From Zingiber officinale (Eukaryota; Streptophyta; Magnoliopsida; Zingiberales; Zingiberaceae), in contig NC_055991.1 in NCBI RefSeq assembly GCF_018446385.1, positions 115,115,794-115,179,793 of the forward strand: a DNA stretch of 64,000 nt, written 5' to 3'. The notes below the pieces were generated by a model that had not been told where the DNA came from, ran no database searches, and saw only the letters and a list, made by a program, of their open reading frames with translations. Both the position numbers and the translations under genes were made by a program. Below are positions 10,767 through 22,046 of the stretch, piece after piece. The stretch's first letter is position 1; each line of letters begins with the position of its first letter.

Positions 10767-12212
10767 ATGGCACCAAGGTAACTTCTTACCTCTCTAAAAC
10801 TTGGCATTGTGTTTTCATTTCTCACTGAATCTTCTGTTGTTTTGTTGTCTCGGTTCTTATTTGTTGGTGGCTCCGGTGCTCACTCATTGCCCCATTTTAC
10901 CCCATTGTGTCCCCTTAGGAAGAAACTAGTAGGTGAGGGTACTTCCAAGTCCAAAGATAAATCCAAAACTCCTGCTGCTCCTTCCCGACCTCAACCATCC
11001 AGTTCGGGAAGATTTCCCAACCAGCAGTTTGAGCAATCCTTTAAGGAAAGGACCTTCAAGTTGCTCCCATGTAGATCAGTCGATAGAAAATACATGAATG
11101 AGTTTTGTCCAGCGATTACGGAGACCATAGCCTACTATAAACTTGATTCCTTGGTATATTTAGAGAGAGATATCAACCTTGACCTAGTTTCTGAATTCTA
11201 TAACAACCTTCATCAGACTATTGATGGTAGTTATAGATCAAGAGTGGCTAAGCAAAACGTTGATTTTAGCTTAATTGCCTTCTTTGGTTATTTAGGCTGT
11301 CGTATGTGTTCAGGGACGGTGTTCTCATTCTATCCTTCTTTGCCTGAACCCGTGCCTCATCCTCTTGATGTCTCATCTGACTCGATTTATGAGTACTTCT
11401 TTGGACATCCGAGACCGGATGGATTAGATGAGCTAGATGTCGACTTTCCTACATTTGCAGCCCTTGGCCTTTCTGCTCCTGATTACATTCTTTTCAAAAT
11501 TATCACAAACTGTCTTCTACCTATTACTTCTAAACCATTGGTAGAGATTCGACCGTATCATTGTCTGATGCTTTACGGGTTGCGTAGGCGTCTTGACTTT
11601 AATGTCATGTCGAGTGCCTATACTTCTATCATATCCCATAGCGAGCCAAGCGGTTACACCATCTATATGCCTTTTGGGCATGTAATTACTGACTGGCTTG
11701 AGACCTTGGGTATTGACGTCTCTAAGGGGAGGATAGTAAAGATGGTTAGGCAGGATTGTCGACTTGGGAAACGTGCGTTTTCTAAGTCTGGAATCTTAGG
11801 ACAGGCTGGGACAGTTAGGTGGAAGGATGGGAGGGCACTTGGTGAGTTACCTCGACGACAGGTTGCTCCTGTTGCTGCTCCTCCTGCTGCTGACGATGGA
11901 GAGGCCGATCCTGATCTGCGCGCCGAGCTGGAGAGTCGCTTTGATCGACACGAGGAGATGGTGGCTGCTGAGTTCGATGGACTACGTATTCGGATAGACC
12001 AGCGCTACGATGACCTGCGCGGGCATATTGACCAGCGCTTCGATGATATGCGCAGTCATCAGGTGGTGACACAGCAGTTGCTACTCGGATGGATGGCACG
12101 CTACCCACCTCCACAGTCTTACCCAGGCTATCCATCCTCTGGCATGCCGCATCAGGATTTCACCCCTCCTGCCGATGATGGTGATATTCCTCAGTGTGAG
12201 GATGTTGATTGA
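10767..12212 (+). CDS. Envelope-like/extra ORF of Sirevirus, probably spliced
   Basis: The open frame reaches from before 10809 to the stop at 12210-12212. The better start is the atg at 10767. An 11-nt first exon there ends at a GT donor (10778), an intron spans 10778-10918 with a pyrimidine-rich 3' part ending ttag, and the second exon (10919-12212) continues in frame. The predicted protein is ~434 aa. It has a basic, Ser/Pro-rich N-terminus, a central globular part resembling the 'putative plant transposon protein' ORFs found after pol in Sireviruses and Athila-type elements, a heptad-like region (residues ~370-410, repeated IDQRxDD) and a Pro-rich acidic tail. It has no stops, unlike gag-pol. 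No signal peptide or membrane segment is seen within the ORF. Function is unknown; 'envelope' is a positional name. Confidence 0.72.
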
Positions 12213-12695
12213 CACAGTTTGTTTGTTGGCTGTCTGTATTTTGGATGTTATTTGTTAGTCTTTATGACTGACCTGGATGTTTGCACTTCTGATGCTACTC
12301 CTGTATTTATGCTACTCCGTTTTCTATTTGCTTGCTCTTTATTATGCTCCATTTTCTATTGGATATTAATATGCTGTTCACTTGCATGTCTTGTTTGTCC
12401 TTTATTTCTTTATTACTGTCTTATAATACACTTAGAGGGCATTCTAAGTGCTTTACGAAACAGACAGTAAGGGTTAAGGGGGAGCTCTTTATGTTATCTT
12501 ACCGTATTCGCACCTTTTCGGTGTTTGACAAAGGGGGAGAAGATAACTAAGTTTAGATGAATGAAAATTTGAAGACCCTCATATAGTGTAGTATCCGTCT
12601 TAGGGGGAGGATCTTGATTCCCCTAAAATTATGAAAATTTGAACAATTCTGATCTAAACTTAAATCGTGTTGTCAAACAACAAAAAGGGGGAGAT
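12213..12695 (+). other. 3' spacer with repeated polypurine tracts
   Basis: Four purine-rich tracts of the form aagggggag occur at about 12476, 12531, 12601 and 12682. The last abuts the 3' LTR and is the functional polypurine tract. Multiple tracts are a described Sirevirus trait. The first ~250 bp after the envelope-like stop stay open in the same frame and encode very hydrophobic residues (see findings). Confidence 0.7.
12682..12695 (+). other. Polypurine tract
   Basis: aaaaagggggagat directly precedes the tgttgataca start of the 3' LTR; it is the plus-strand primer. Confidence 0.9.
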
Positions 12696-14593
12696 TGTTG
12701 ATACAGTCTGACCTGGCTGTTGTTTTGATGTTGACACTGATTTAAGTTTGTATCAGATATTAATCAAACTCAGACTGACTACTGATCGAGGTTGATCCAT
12801 TGGGAGGGAAAGTCCTGGTGAGTGAAGCCAGGCAAGGTTGACCAGACATCTGGTGAAAAGTCCAAGCAGGGAGCTTGGCATGGGAAAAGTCCAAGTATGG
12901 AGACTTGGCACGGAGTGGTCAGAGAGGGCTCGGTAGCTCGTTCTCTGGACCGGACGAAGTCGGAGAGGGCTCGGTAGCTCGTTCTCCGGACTAGGTCAGA
13001 GAGGGCTCGGTAGCTCGTTCTCTGGACCGGACGAAGTCGGAGAGGGCTCGGTAGCTCGTTCTCCGGACTAGGTCAGAGAGGGCTCGGTTGCTGGACCGGA
13101 CGAAGTCGGAGAGGGCTCGGTAGCTCGTTCTCCGGACTAGGTCAGAGAGGGCTCGGTAGCTCGTTCTCAAGACCAATCCCAATATCACATGGGCGTTGGA
13201 TCGGTCAACAGACCGATCCAGTGGGATTTTGTTTTCCTGATCGGTGCACAGACCGATCTGGTGAAACTATGTTTGCTGATCGGTCTGGCGACCGATCAGG
13301 AAACACTCAGTAGCACACTGAGTGTAACCTGATCGGTCTGTAGACCGATCAGTGTAATCTGATCGGTCTGTAGACCGATCAGGAGATGATGTCGCGAGAA
13401 GGAAAAAGGAAGTGGATCGGTCCGTGGACCGATCCATATGAACCCTGATCGGTCTGTCGGACCGATCAGGTCATATCCTGATCGGTCTCCAGACCGATCA
13501 GGTGATGATCTCAGGAGTGCGAGGAACCGCACCCATTAAACCCTGATCGGTCTGTCGACCGATCAGGCCATACCCTGATCGGTCTTCACGACCGATCAGA
13601 GTTCAATCCAAAGGTGTGGATCGGTCCGCTGACCGATCCACCACACTGTCTGCACACACTGTCAGTTTCTGCTGATTTCTGATTCGTTTGTTATACGTCT
13701 GATCTAACATCTGCTTGTGAGCTTTTTGAGTAACAGGTTGCAGGTACCATGGTGATGCTTTAATTCAAATCAATGACTATCAAAGGAATAAAACAAAATG
13801 GTTTTTCCACTGGTTATCGCTGCAGATTGTGCAAAAGAAGCGTCAACGTTCACTGGCTTGTTCAGTTGGCTCACTGGCTGCAATCAGCTTGACTCTTCCT
13901 CATTGGTTCGAGTTCAGAGACACCAGTGAAGACCAAGGATGGTATTGGTGTGAGCTCAGATAATCAGATGAGGAAGAAGCGTGATTGGCGACGCCTGGTT
14001 CGGCGACAGTGATACGCTACTGGTTGACGTGATTCGATGCAGTGGTTTGGCTCTGGCTGAAGACAGCAAGAGAGCAGAGAAATAAGAAGGAGGCAAAAGA
14101 GAGGTTTGGTAGAATTCTTTCTTTGGAAGCAAACTCTTTGTCGACGTTCAAGCAAGGGTGTTTTGTGAAGCTCTTGGCTGTGAATCTACTTCTTCTTCAC
14201 TCTCTGCATGCATTCATTGTGGCTGTAAGTTGATTGTGCATCCATAGTAGCCACAAAATTCTGTAAGTCTAAGTCTTTTGCTTCATTCTAAATCTGTTTT
14301 GAGACTTTGTGGGAGGTTTTCTCCACCGAGAAGGAGAAGTACTTAGCCGGAATCTGTCCGGGGGTTGATCTACCGAAAGATCAAGGGATCGTCCACCTTA
14401 CGGACACGCCGAGGAGTAGGGGCAAGTTATCCCCGAACCTCGTACATCATTGTGTTAGTGGTGGTGCGTTTTTTCTTTGCATAAGTGTTTGTTTTGATTA
14501 TTTCCGCTGTGCTAACAAATCTCTGTGTAGAAAGTTTGTTTTTGTTTTTAAAAAGGCTATTCACTCCCCCTCTAGCCATCTAAGATCCCAACA
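12696..14593 (+). repeat. Sirevirus 3' LTR
   Basis: A 1898-bp copy of the 5' LTR with the same tandem array (about 12915-13170), palindrome cluster (about 13197-13640) and cccaaca end. It lacks the DNA transposon and so provides the empty target site at about 14268. It is followed by the TSD taagg. Confidence 0.95.
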
Positions 14594-14598
14594 TAAGG

Positions 14599-14787
14599 GT
14601 CAAGTAAGAAAATAGAAAAACTAAAGGTAAATATGAAAATTTTAAAAATCTTAACCCTAAAATTATCAAGAGAATAAAACAGAAATCCAAATTATTTAAG
14701 TTCTCTTAATCATTTTTTATTACTATTCATTTTTGCATATTTTTCTAACTTTAACCTAGGTTGTCATTATATCAAAAAGGGAAAGAT
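14599..14787 (+). other. Element A internal end and polypurine tract
   Basis: The continuation of the sequence interrupted at 1445: AT-rich, ending in aaaaagggaaagat (14774-14787), a polypurine tract that abuts the LTR beginning tgttagtg. Confidence 0.75.
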
Positions 14788-16348
14788 TGTTAGTGTAGTT
14801 GGCACTAATAATCAAACCTAAGTTTTGATGAATGACAAATAGATTAAAGTTAGATGTGGTGTGGTTTAACCTTTCTGCCAAGTGTACAAGACTTGACAAA
14901 TCTAGAGGACTTGACACCAGACTAAAATTCAGCTAGGTCTAGAGGACCTAATAGTTGGTGTGGAAGTCTAGATAGGTTAAGAAGTGATCTGATATCTGGC
15001 GGAAAGTCTGGCTATGTTCAGGGGACTTGACAACTGGCCGAAGTCTAGTTGAATCTACGGACCTGACAACAAGACCTGGTAAATCAAAGGCAAGTTAAAT
15101 GATTCTACATGGTAAGTAAGATAAGTTACTCGAGGAGAGTGTTCCAGTGAGAACAAGTTCCAATTAAGGATTATAGACGCAGGTCTAGTTTAACCCCATT
15201 TTGGAAACCTAGATTAAAATTGTGACTAGATCCTGGTCTCGGGGAGACATGATATAATTAATAAATGCTTATAAAATTATGCTAACTTTGTTTTGCAGGT
15301 TAAATATTTTTATGTTAGTCTAACATATTTTTGTAGGAGCAAAAACTAAGTTAAGCCTCAGATGAATAGTGTCTTAGTCGTCTCAGAGGGTCATGGAGGC
15401 ACCTCGAAGTGGCTCAGAGGCACCCTGGATCCAGTGGAGGCACCCTCGCACGAATAAAATTGAAGGATAAGTTCTCACAGTGAGGAGGCTCCCTAGAAAG
15501 AGTTGGAGGCACCTCAGAGTGTTTCAGAGGCACCTTAAAGAGCATGGAAGGCGCACTCAAGCAGATAGAAACTACAAATAAGCGAAGTTTATCAAGATCG
15601 AAGTTTTTGAGATCATATTGCTATTGGAGGCACCCTCATTGGCCTTGGAGATGCCCTCAATGGTCAATAAAAGGGTAGTTTCGGCCATAACTCATTCACA
15701 ACTTCTATGAGCGATCTTTCAGATTTCTGGCATCTCCGACTTCGTCCTCCCGCTGTGTTGCGTCACTGCTATGCCCTACTTCTGCTAAGAAGTTGTCTGA
15801 CATTAAGCTCAATATGATAATCTTCTATTGGGTTGTAAGGTTACAAACAAAGTCCCATATTAAAAATATATAAGAAAGATCATAGATTTATAAGGGAAAG
15901 ATATCTCCATTGATATGAGGCCTTTTGAGTAGAGCCCAAAAATAAAACCATGAGGGTTTAAGCCTAAAATAGACAATATCATGTCATTGTGGTGATATCT
16001 AAATTTCTTTTGGTCCTAACATCTTCAAGTGTTGGGAAATGAAACTTTTAATTAAGTGTTTAATTACTGCATAAAGAAAAGTGTAGATTGTTACATTTAT
16101 CCTCAGTTTATTATTATCCTAGATTCCCTCTTCCAGCGGCTTCAGAAGAGGTTTTTAGTGGATTTCCCATTGATATGGTCTGAGGGATCGTGGGTCTTGG
16201 AGTAGGAGTTATCGAAAGCTTCGAACCAAGTAACTCCTCGAGTTCTTGTGCTTGTGTCTTTATTTCTTAATTTTAGTCCATTGCGTACTCATTTTCAAAA
16301 TTGGAAAAGACAAGTTTTAAAACCACGTGATTCACCCCCCGTCTCACA
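14788..16348 (+). repeat. 3' LTR of element A with nested TRIM solo LTR
   Basis: It starts tgttagtgta after a polypurine tract and ends about ...gtctcaca at 16348. It contains 'gaggcacc' tandem-type motifs (about 15385-15660) typical of several LTR families here. A 196-bp TRIM-type solo LTR (15826-16021) interrupts it. The 3' end is judged from the LTR of element H, which ends similarly (gattc...ccctctct...ctaca). The 3' flank cannot be TSD-tested because the left end of element A is outside the window. Confidence 0.7.
15826..16021 (+). mobile_element. TRIM-type solo LTR
   Basis: 196 bp flanked by a perfect 5-bp TSD tcttc (15821-15825, 16022-16026). It is homologous to the two LTRs of the TRIM at 48070-51721, sharing the 'aaacaaagtccca' and 'ggtcctaaca' stretches. 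It is left by recombination between the two LTRs of an inserted TRIM. Confidence 0.85.
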
Positions 16349-16877
16349 TGCATAAAAAACTTACAAATAGGACTTGAAATGAGTCCAATAGAACCTGTCT
16401 AGATGATCAAAATCTATTGATGGACTTAGACAAGTCTAATTGGACACATTTCAAGTCATGTGTATCTCTGAAACTATAAGGAGTCCAACGTTGCTCTCTA
16501 TTACTATTTTTAGGCTTTCCTAGTGGTGGTCTAAAGGTTTTTGAAAGAAAAAAATTTGAGTCACTTGGGTCTAGTCTCCCAGAGACTAGGACCACGTTGG
16601 GCTTGATCTGAGAGATCAAGACCACGTTGGGTCCAGTCTCCCCATACTAGGTCTAGCATTTGAGAAAAGAAGAAAACAAAAAAAAAAGTGTTGTCTTTAA
16701 CTTGGGGCCCCCAGAATTGTCTTCCTTTTGTCATTTTCAGGACTATGATTGTTTTACACTCCAATTAATTGCCTTATTAGAATCAACACTATCACAAACC
16801 TAATTTGATTCAGATCAGGCCAAATATGGGTCTGATTTCCCATAGATCAGGATCACATTATAGCTGATTATTTCAAT
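16349..16877. other. Unassigned sequence between element A and element M
   Basis: No convincing ORF. It holds a short direct repeat ('gaccacgttggg' at about 16591 and 16621). Its first part resembles phrases in the inverted-repeat element at 60922-62310, such as 'ctattgatgga' and 'cataacttca', so it is probably also old transposon sequence. Confidence 0.4.
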
Positions 16878-17854
16878 TGTTGGACCAGTGGGCCGAGGGG
16901 ATGAATAGCTTGCAATTTGAAATTCAAAATCTCTTTCTTTCTAACTAGAAATGACACACTTAATTAAATAGAAATTAAATAACATAAAATAAAAAGGGAC
17001 TCAGAATTTACTTGGTTACAACCTGTATGGTTATTAATCAAGGCAGTAGATGTGCACTAAGAAAAACTCCTTCTTCGATAGAGATCAAAGATGGAGAAGC
17101 CCCTTACAACAGTTGAACTCTCAGAAAAAAATACAGAAGTTGTAGTTCATGTGTGTCTTTACAGCTAGCTCTAGGGTGCTATTTATAGCTCAATGGTCAA
17201 AGTGACCATTTTGCCAACATGGCAACTCGAGGTGCCTCGATTGACTTGGGGTGCCTCTAATCGGATGAAGTTTGCCAATGTTTGGCTAATTTGACTGAAT
17301 GGAGGTGCCTTACCTCCAACGAAGGCACCTTAGTTCAATCGAAGGCACCTCAATTCGGATAACGTAGATTCTACTGCATATCTCTTTACCAACAGTCTCC
17401 AGCTCATCGGGGACACCTCGATTGATCTAAGGCGCCTCGACTATTATTTATCAAAGGTGCCTCAGGTCTTCACTTCAACAAGGCACCTCTAGTCAATCGA
17501 AGGCGCCTTGGATGGTCAACTTCTAAGTTGACCATCACTCTTCGCACGCTTGAGTGATGCTTTGGCTGTCAGTGTTGAGCTTACTCTCGAGCAGGCTTCC
17601 TTCCAATTTCTCGTCCCTGGAATGCGTCGTATACGTCTTTCTCGCTCTATCGATGTACTCTTCTGCAGCTCTTTGTCCCTCGAATGCACCGAGCTCGTTA
17701 ACTTCCTTCCTATGCTATCCTTTTCGCTCACTGCATCTTCCGCTCGACTTCTTATATTCCTAAGTTCCTGCACACTTAGACACAAGGCATCAAACATACG
17801 TAGGACCTAACTTAACTCAGTTGATCATATCAAAACTATCCCAGGATACTTACA
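16878..17854 (-). repeat. Element M 3' LTR (977 bp)
   Basis: On the minus strand it starts tgtaagtatcctgg after the polypurine tract and ends ...ccaaca at 16878. It contains 'gaggcacc'/'ggtgcctc' repeats (about 17225-17510). It is homologous to the LTRs of E (933 bp) and of the solo LTR at 48423-51317, so the three belong to one family. Confidence 0.85.
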
Positions 17855-17868
17855 ATCCTCCCATTTTT

Positions 17869-18869
17869 GATATGCATCAACTCAAGTTACAGTTAGGTAA
17901 ATAATCAATGCATGATTTAAAATAATTTTAAAATAATAAATTTTACAATTAAGTACAAACAAAATGTTGTAATCTCTCCCTTAACTTAAGTCATACAATT
18001 TCTTTCCTTTTGATTACATAAAAATAAGATAAATAAAATGAGAAAAAATAAATTTTTTTCTAAGAGTTGTGCAATGTCAATTTGTATATTTTTCAAACAA
18101 TTATTTTTCATAGAAAGTATTTTCTAAGAGTTATACTTGTAATTATCCAAATAAATTTTGACAATTATTTTTAGTTTTTGAAAAATTTTAAAAATTTTTG
18201 TTGATATTAAACAATATTGATCTTACCATACAAAAAAAGTTTACAAGAAAATAGATTTTTTTATAGCCAAAAAAATATTTTTCGTTGTATAAATAATTAT
18301 TTTTAAAATTAAATGCTTAAAAATAGAATTTGACTTAAAAAAATCATGCTAATTTTTTTGAACATTGAAAACATAAAGGCTATCTAAAAAAAAATTGAGT
18401 TTCAAAAATACCAAATTCCAAAAATTTTCAATTTTTAAAAATGTATGTTTTGGTGAAAAATTCATTAAAAAAATTATATAACTAACAAAAAATTCTGAAA
18501 TTTTTTCTACAAACAGATAGCATATTTTTCTATTATAAAAAAAATTAATAAAAAAGATCGAATATAAAATGTTCACAAAAAAAAAATTCCAATGCATTTA
18601 GTAATTCAATCAAATAAATGTCTAGCAATTAAATTTCTTAGCAATAAAAAAATCTAATAGTCTAATAACGATATTGTAATCCAATATAAATTTTTACCTA
18701 CGGAGTTGATTAAGTATGTTCTCATAATATAATTTTTTTATAATTTTTACAATTTAGCCCCTATAATGTTTTAAATTCCAATTTAGTCTTTCATAATTAT
18801 TAAAATTTAGAATTAATAAATTTTTTAATTTAAGCATATAAATTTTTTTTTAACAATTCTATTTAATCT
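17869..18869 (-). other. AT-rich 3' spacer of element M
   Basis: About 1 kb, very AT-rich, no ORF that looks real. It occupies the position where pol should lie in an autonomous element. The equivalent spacer of element E is at about 44100-45080. Confidence 0.65.
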
Positions 18870-19077
18870 TTTAATTTTTATTTTCATTTTCAACATTTTC
18901 TATTTCTAAACATGCATTTTCTAATTTTGTGTGTACAATTAATTTTTCTTTTTTTATTTCAAAAAACTTGCTTCTCAATTTGCATAAGGATCAACTTAGC
19001 ATTTTAATAACTTTGTAAAGTTGATCGGAAAGAAGGTTACATGCGTCGCTTACCATGTCGAAATCGTAGGTAGATGT
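18870..19077 (-). pseudogene. Element M gag, fourth piece (coiled-coil part)
   Basis: Minus-strand translation gives 'DQLYKVIKML.SLCKL', which aligns with 'NQLYKGIKLISESLCKL' of element E gag (about 43790-43840). It continues the gag of M beyond the LTR insertion at 19078-21592. Confidence 0.65.
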
Positions 19078-19879
19078 TGTCACGCCCCACGGATAAGGTT
19101 GTTCAACAAAAAATCGGACAGCACCTCCCCTATAGTAGTGACAAATAGATCATGTATACAAAGTCACAAGTAATATTCATCAGCCCACACGGCTGGAACA
19201 TACACAACCACGCAGTTATATACACAGCTCACACGGCTGGAACAAAAGAAACATAACCATGCAGTTGTATAATAAATATCTCACACGACTATACTAAAAA
19301 CACAGCGGAAAACAAAAATAATAATTAGCCTACACGGCTAGTACAAAAACATACCACACCAGATAATACACTGACTGCATGTCGGCATGACTTACACCAT
19401 AATATAAATCCAAAATGAATAAATGTGGCCACAAAATTCAAAACCATAAACAAACCAACATAATACAATACTAAGACCAAATACAGAGTGTCAATAGTGT
19501 AATACCAAATAGCATGGAAAGCCAATCTCATATGTGATGTGGGACTGACAGTCAGGATTCTCCAAGTAACTCCTCAGACCTCTACCTGCTACCTGGAGAA
19601 AGAAAACCAGTACAAGAGGTGGTGAGTGTGGATCACTCAGCGGGTAATAAGAACATGGTAGTGCATCAACAAACATGTAAGGCGATCAAAGATATACAGT
19701 CTTAGTAGGGAAAATAAGAGCATAATCATATATGACATGATAAACATACATACCAGTACCGTCTAACACATATGATATAATGATTAGTAAATCACTAAGG
19801 ATTAGCAATAGACCTACTCATAACACCTGACAATATATATATGACAGTATAACCATATATGATAAAACAGTAATAGATC

Positions 19880-20160
19880 ATCAAAAGTGAGAGAAATGCT
19901 CCATCACAAGAATACCATGCACATATGTGAGAGAAACACTCCACCACCAAACAATCCACAGTATGTGGGAGCAATGCTCCACCACAAACAATCTGCAATA
20001 TATGGGAGCAACGCTCCACCACCATCAAACCGCAATATGTGGGAGCAACGCTCCACCACCATCAAACCGCAATATGTGGGAGCAACGCTCCACCACAATC
20101 AATCTGCAATATGTGGGAGCAACGCTTCACCACAGACAATCTACAAGTGACCAGGACATC
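19880..20160. repeat. Minisatellite 1 (~38-40 bp unit)
   Basis: About six copies of a unit containing 'gggagcaacgctccaccac' and 'caatatgt'. Copies near 20030-20110 are almost identical. Open frames here are products of the repeat. Confidence 0.9.
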
Positions 20161-20600
20161 TAGCTATCTAGCTAGGGACTGCGCGAGATCACTCTACCAC
20201 ATATCACTACGGGCAGTCTAAAATGTCAGGGTCCCTGTCTGCGTGAGATCACTCTACCATAGATCACTGTGGGCGGACAGGAGGTAGCTATCTAGCTACA
20301 GGCTGCACGAGATCACTCTACCACAGATCACTATGGGCAGCCAGGGTATAATGACCCAAGGATAAACTACAATCAAACCATCATATGTGAGAGCAAATGC
20401 TCCACCACAAGATTTACAAGTAACCAAGACATCTAGTTATCCAGCTAGGGACTGCGCGAGATCACTCTACCACAGATCACTGTGAGCAGTGCAAAATGTC
20501 AAGGTCCCTGTCTGCACGAGATCTATGGGCAGACAGGAGGTAGCTATCTAGCTACGAGCTGTGCGAGATCACTCTACCACATATCACTGTGGGCAACCCA
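20160..20600. repeat. Imperfect repeats with 'gatcactctaccaca'
   Basis: 'gagatcactctaccacagat' recurs at about 20188, 20247, 20310, 20458 and 20569 in larger units of ~60-120 bp, alternating with 'gctatctagcta'. Internal repeat structure of the family G LTR. Confidence 0.75.
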
Positions 20601-20870
20601 ACTACTAGGGAGCAATGGTCATCAAACTAGCTCATACCATATGGGAGCAATGACCATCAAACTAGCTCATACCATAAGGGAGCAATGGTCGTCAAACTAG
20701 TTCATACCACATGGGAGCAATGGCTGTCAAACTAGCTCATACCGCAAGGAAGCAATGGTCGTCAAGCTAGCTCATATTGAAAGAGAGCAATGGTCGTCAA
20801 ACTAGCTCATACCGAAAGGGAGCAATGGTCATTAAACTAGCTCATACCACAAATGAGTAAAGGTCGTCAA
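20600..20870. repeat. Minisatellite 2 (~41 bp unit)
   Basis: About seven copies of a unit with 'gagcaatggtcgtcaaacta' and 'gctcatacca'. Confidence 0.9.
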
Positions 20871-20939
20871 CATGTATATAATGAAATGATGAACAAGATA
20901 TAAATAATCATGATTCCGCTACAATGATCATCAATGCAA

Positions 20940-21430
20940 GAACACCCTTAACATAAGTATAATATAATCAACATGTTCCTCTAATAGTACACACCAGACA
21001 CGTGTGCACACACAACACGGGTATAATCAACAAGATATCTCAGTAATATACACCAAACATGTGTGAACACTCAACATAGTCATAATCAACTAGATATCTC
21101 CAATAGTACACACTAGACACATGCATGCAATCATATAGGTATAATCGACAAGATACTTCCGATAGAACTCACCTGACAAGTATGCAAACCCAACACACGT
21201 AGATCCAGAAACATGATCCCTCAATCACATATACTTATATGCATGAAAAGATCCAACATGTGTCAACCAACAACATCTACGATACATGACAACACCTATA
21301 CACATGTGCACACTAACATATGCATAATCAACATGATAACTCCATATCACACAACAACCTCGTGTGTACGCTACTACATACAAGCAATCTAAATGCAAAT
21401 TCCTATCGTACACACCATACACGTGTACAC
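20940..21430. repeat. Minisatellite 3 (~60-70 bp unit)
   Basis: Diverged units built on 'acacacca.acacgtgtgca' and 'cataatcaacaagatatctc'. Confidence 0.75.
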
Positions 21431-21592
21431 CCTATAGAATAGGAATATCAAACAGTGAGACTGTATAGATAATAAAAAGAGCATCTCAAAGGTCAAACAT
21501 ATAAGTATCAAGTGCAGATAAAATACGAGTGGAGTCAAGATAAAGCAACCTAACCATCAAATAATCCATGCACTAAGTTCAAATAACTATCA

Positions 21593-21792
21593 ATGCTCTC
21601 TTTCGAAGTGGCTTCATGGTATTCTTTTTGGTGACTTGTCATTAGTGCTAGTTTGACAAACTCCTCGATCTCAGATTCTTCAAATGACAATTTGCTCCAA
21701 GTTGCTTTGAGGTTCTTATTCTTGGGCCTTCTTATCCTCTTATCTTTTTCTTTTCCCTTGTTCTACAGTTTGGGGTAGTTGTCCTTGATATA
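21593..21792 (-). pseudogene. Element M gag, third piece (just after zinc knuckle)
   Basis: Minus-strand translation gives KDNYPKL, a lysine-rich tract, 'KATWSKLSFEESEIEEFV' and 'EATSKES'. It completes the zinc knuckle whose first half (CHNCNEGHI) is at 46028-46060 across the insertion of element E. Confidence 0.8.
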
Positions 21793-22046
21793 TGTAAGTA
21801 CCTGGATTAGTTTTGATGTAGTCAACCAGGTTAAGTTAGATCCTGTAATTTTGATACCTTATGTTTGAGTGTGCAGGAGTTTAGGAACACAAGAAGCCGA
21901 GCGGATGATATAGTGGATGAGAAAGATGGTATGGGAAGGGAGCCGATAGGCTCGGTGCATTCGAGGAACGAGAAGTTGCAGAAAAGTACACCGTTGGACG
22001 AGAAGGACGTATGTAGCGTTGGAGGGACAAGAAGCTGGGGAGGAAG
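21793..22046 (+). repeat. Element E 5' LTR, left piece
   Basis: tgtaagtacctgg start, matching 45095 onward ('ttgatac.ttatgt.tgagtgtgcagga'). It ends in ggaag, the TSD of element F. Confidence 0.88.

Larger units (their letters stand above)
1451..14593 (+). mobile_element. Sirevirus-type Ty1/copia retrotransposon, structurally complete
   Basis: The element starts tgttgataca and ends cccaaca, with a perfect 5-bp TSD taagg at 1446-1450 and 14594-14598. Order: 5' LTR, tRNA-iMet primer site, gag with CCHC knuckle and coiled coil, protease, integrase, reverse transcriptase, RNase H (copia order), an extra envelope-like ORF, polypurine tract, 3' LTR. The extra ORF, the palindrome clusters in the LTRs and the repeated polypurine tracts are hallmarks described for Sireviruses. 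By eye the two LTRs differ by about five substitutions plus indels in their tandem repeats, so insertion was fairly recent. Length is 13.1 kb, or about 11.8 kb without the nested DNA transposon. Stops and frameshifts in gag-pol suggest this copy is not autonomous now. Confidence 0.93.
19078..21592 (-). mobile_element. Truncated LTR (family G) inserted in M gag
   Basis: It begins tgtcacgcccc in the plus direction, the reverse complement of an LTR end ...ggggcgtgaca, and resembles 30469-42871 along its first kilobase ('aacacagcgga', 'tacctgctacctgg', 'gatatacagtct'). The other end is missing about 1.7 kb compared with that copy, and no matching TSD is found (gatgt against about atgct). The right half is made of three minisatellites. 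Confidence 0.65.

Noticed and set aside
12991..13188. Minus-strand ORF with repeated RALSDLVRRTSY
   Set aside because: Produced by the LTR tandem array, whose unit length allows an open frame.
19887..20221. Several short ORFs with repeated peptide units
   Set aside because: They follow from the ~39-bp minisatellite.
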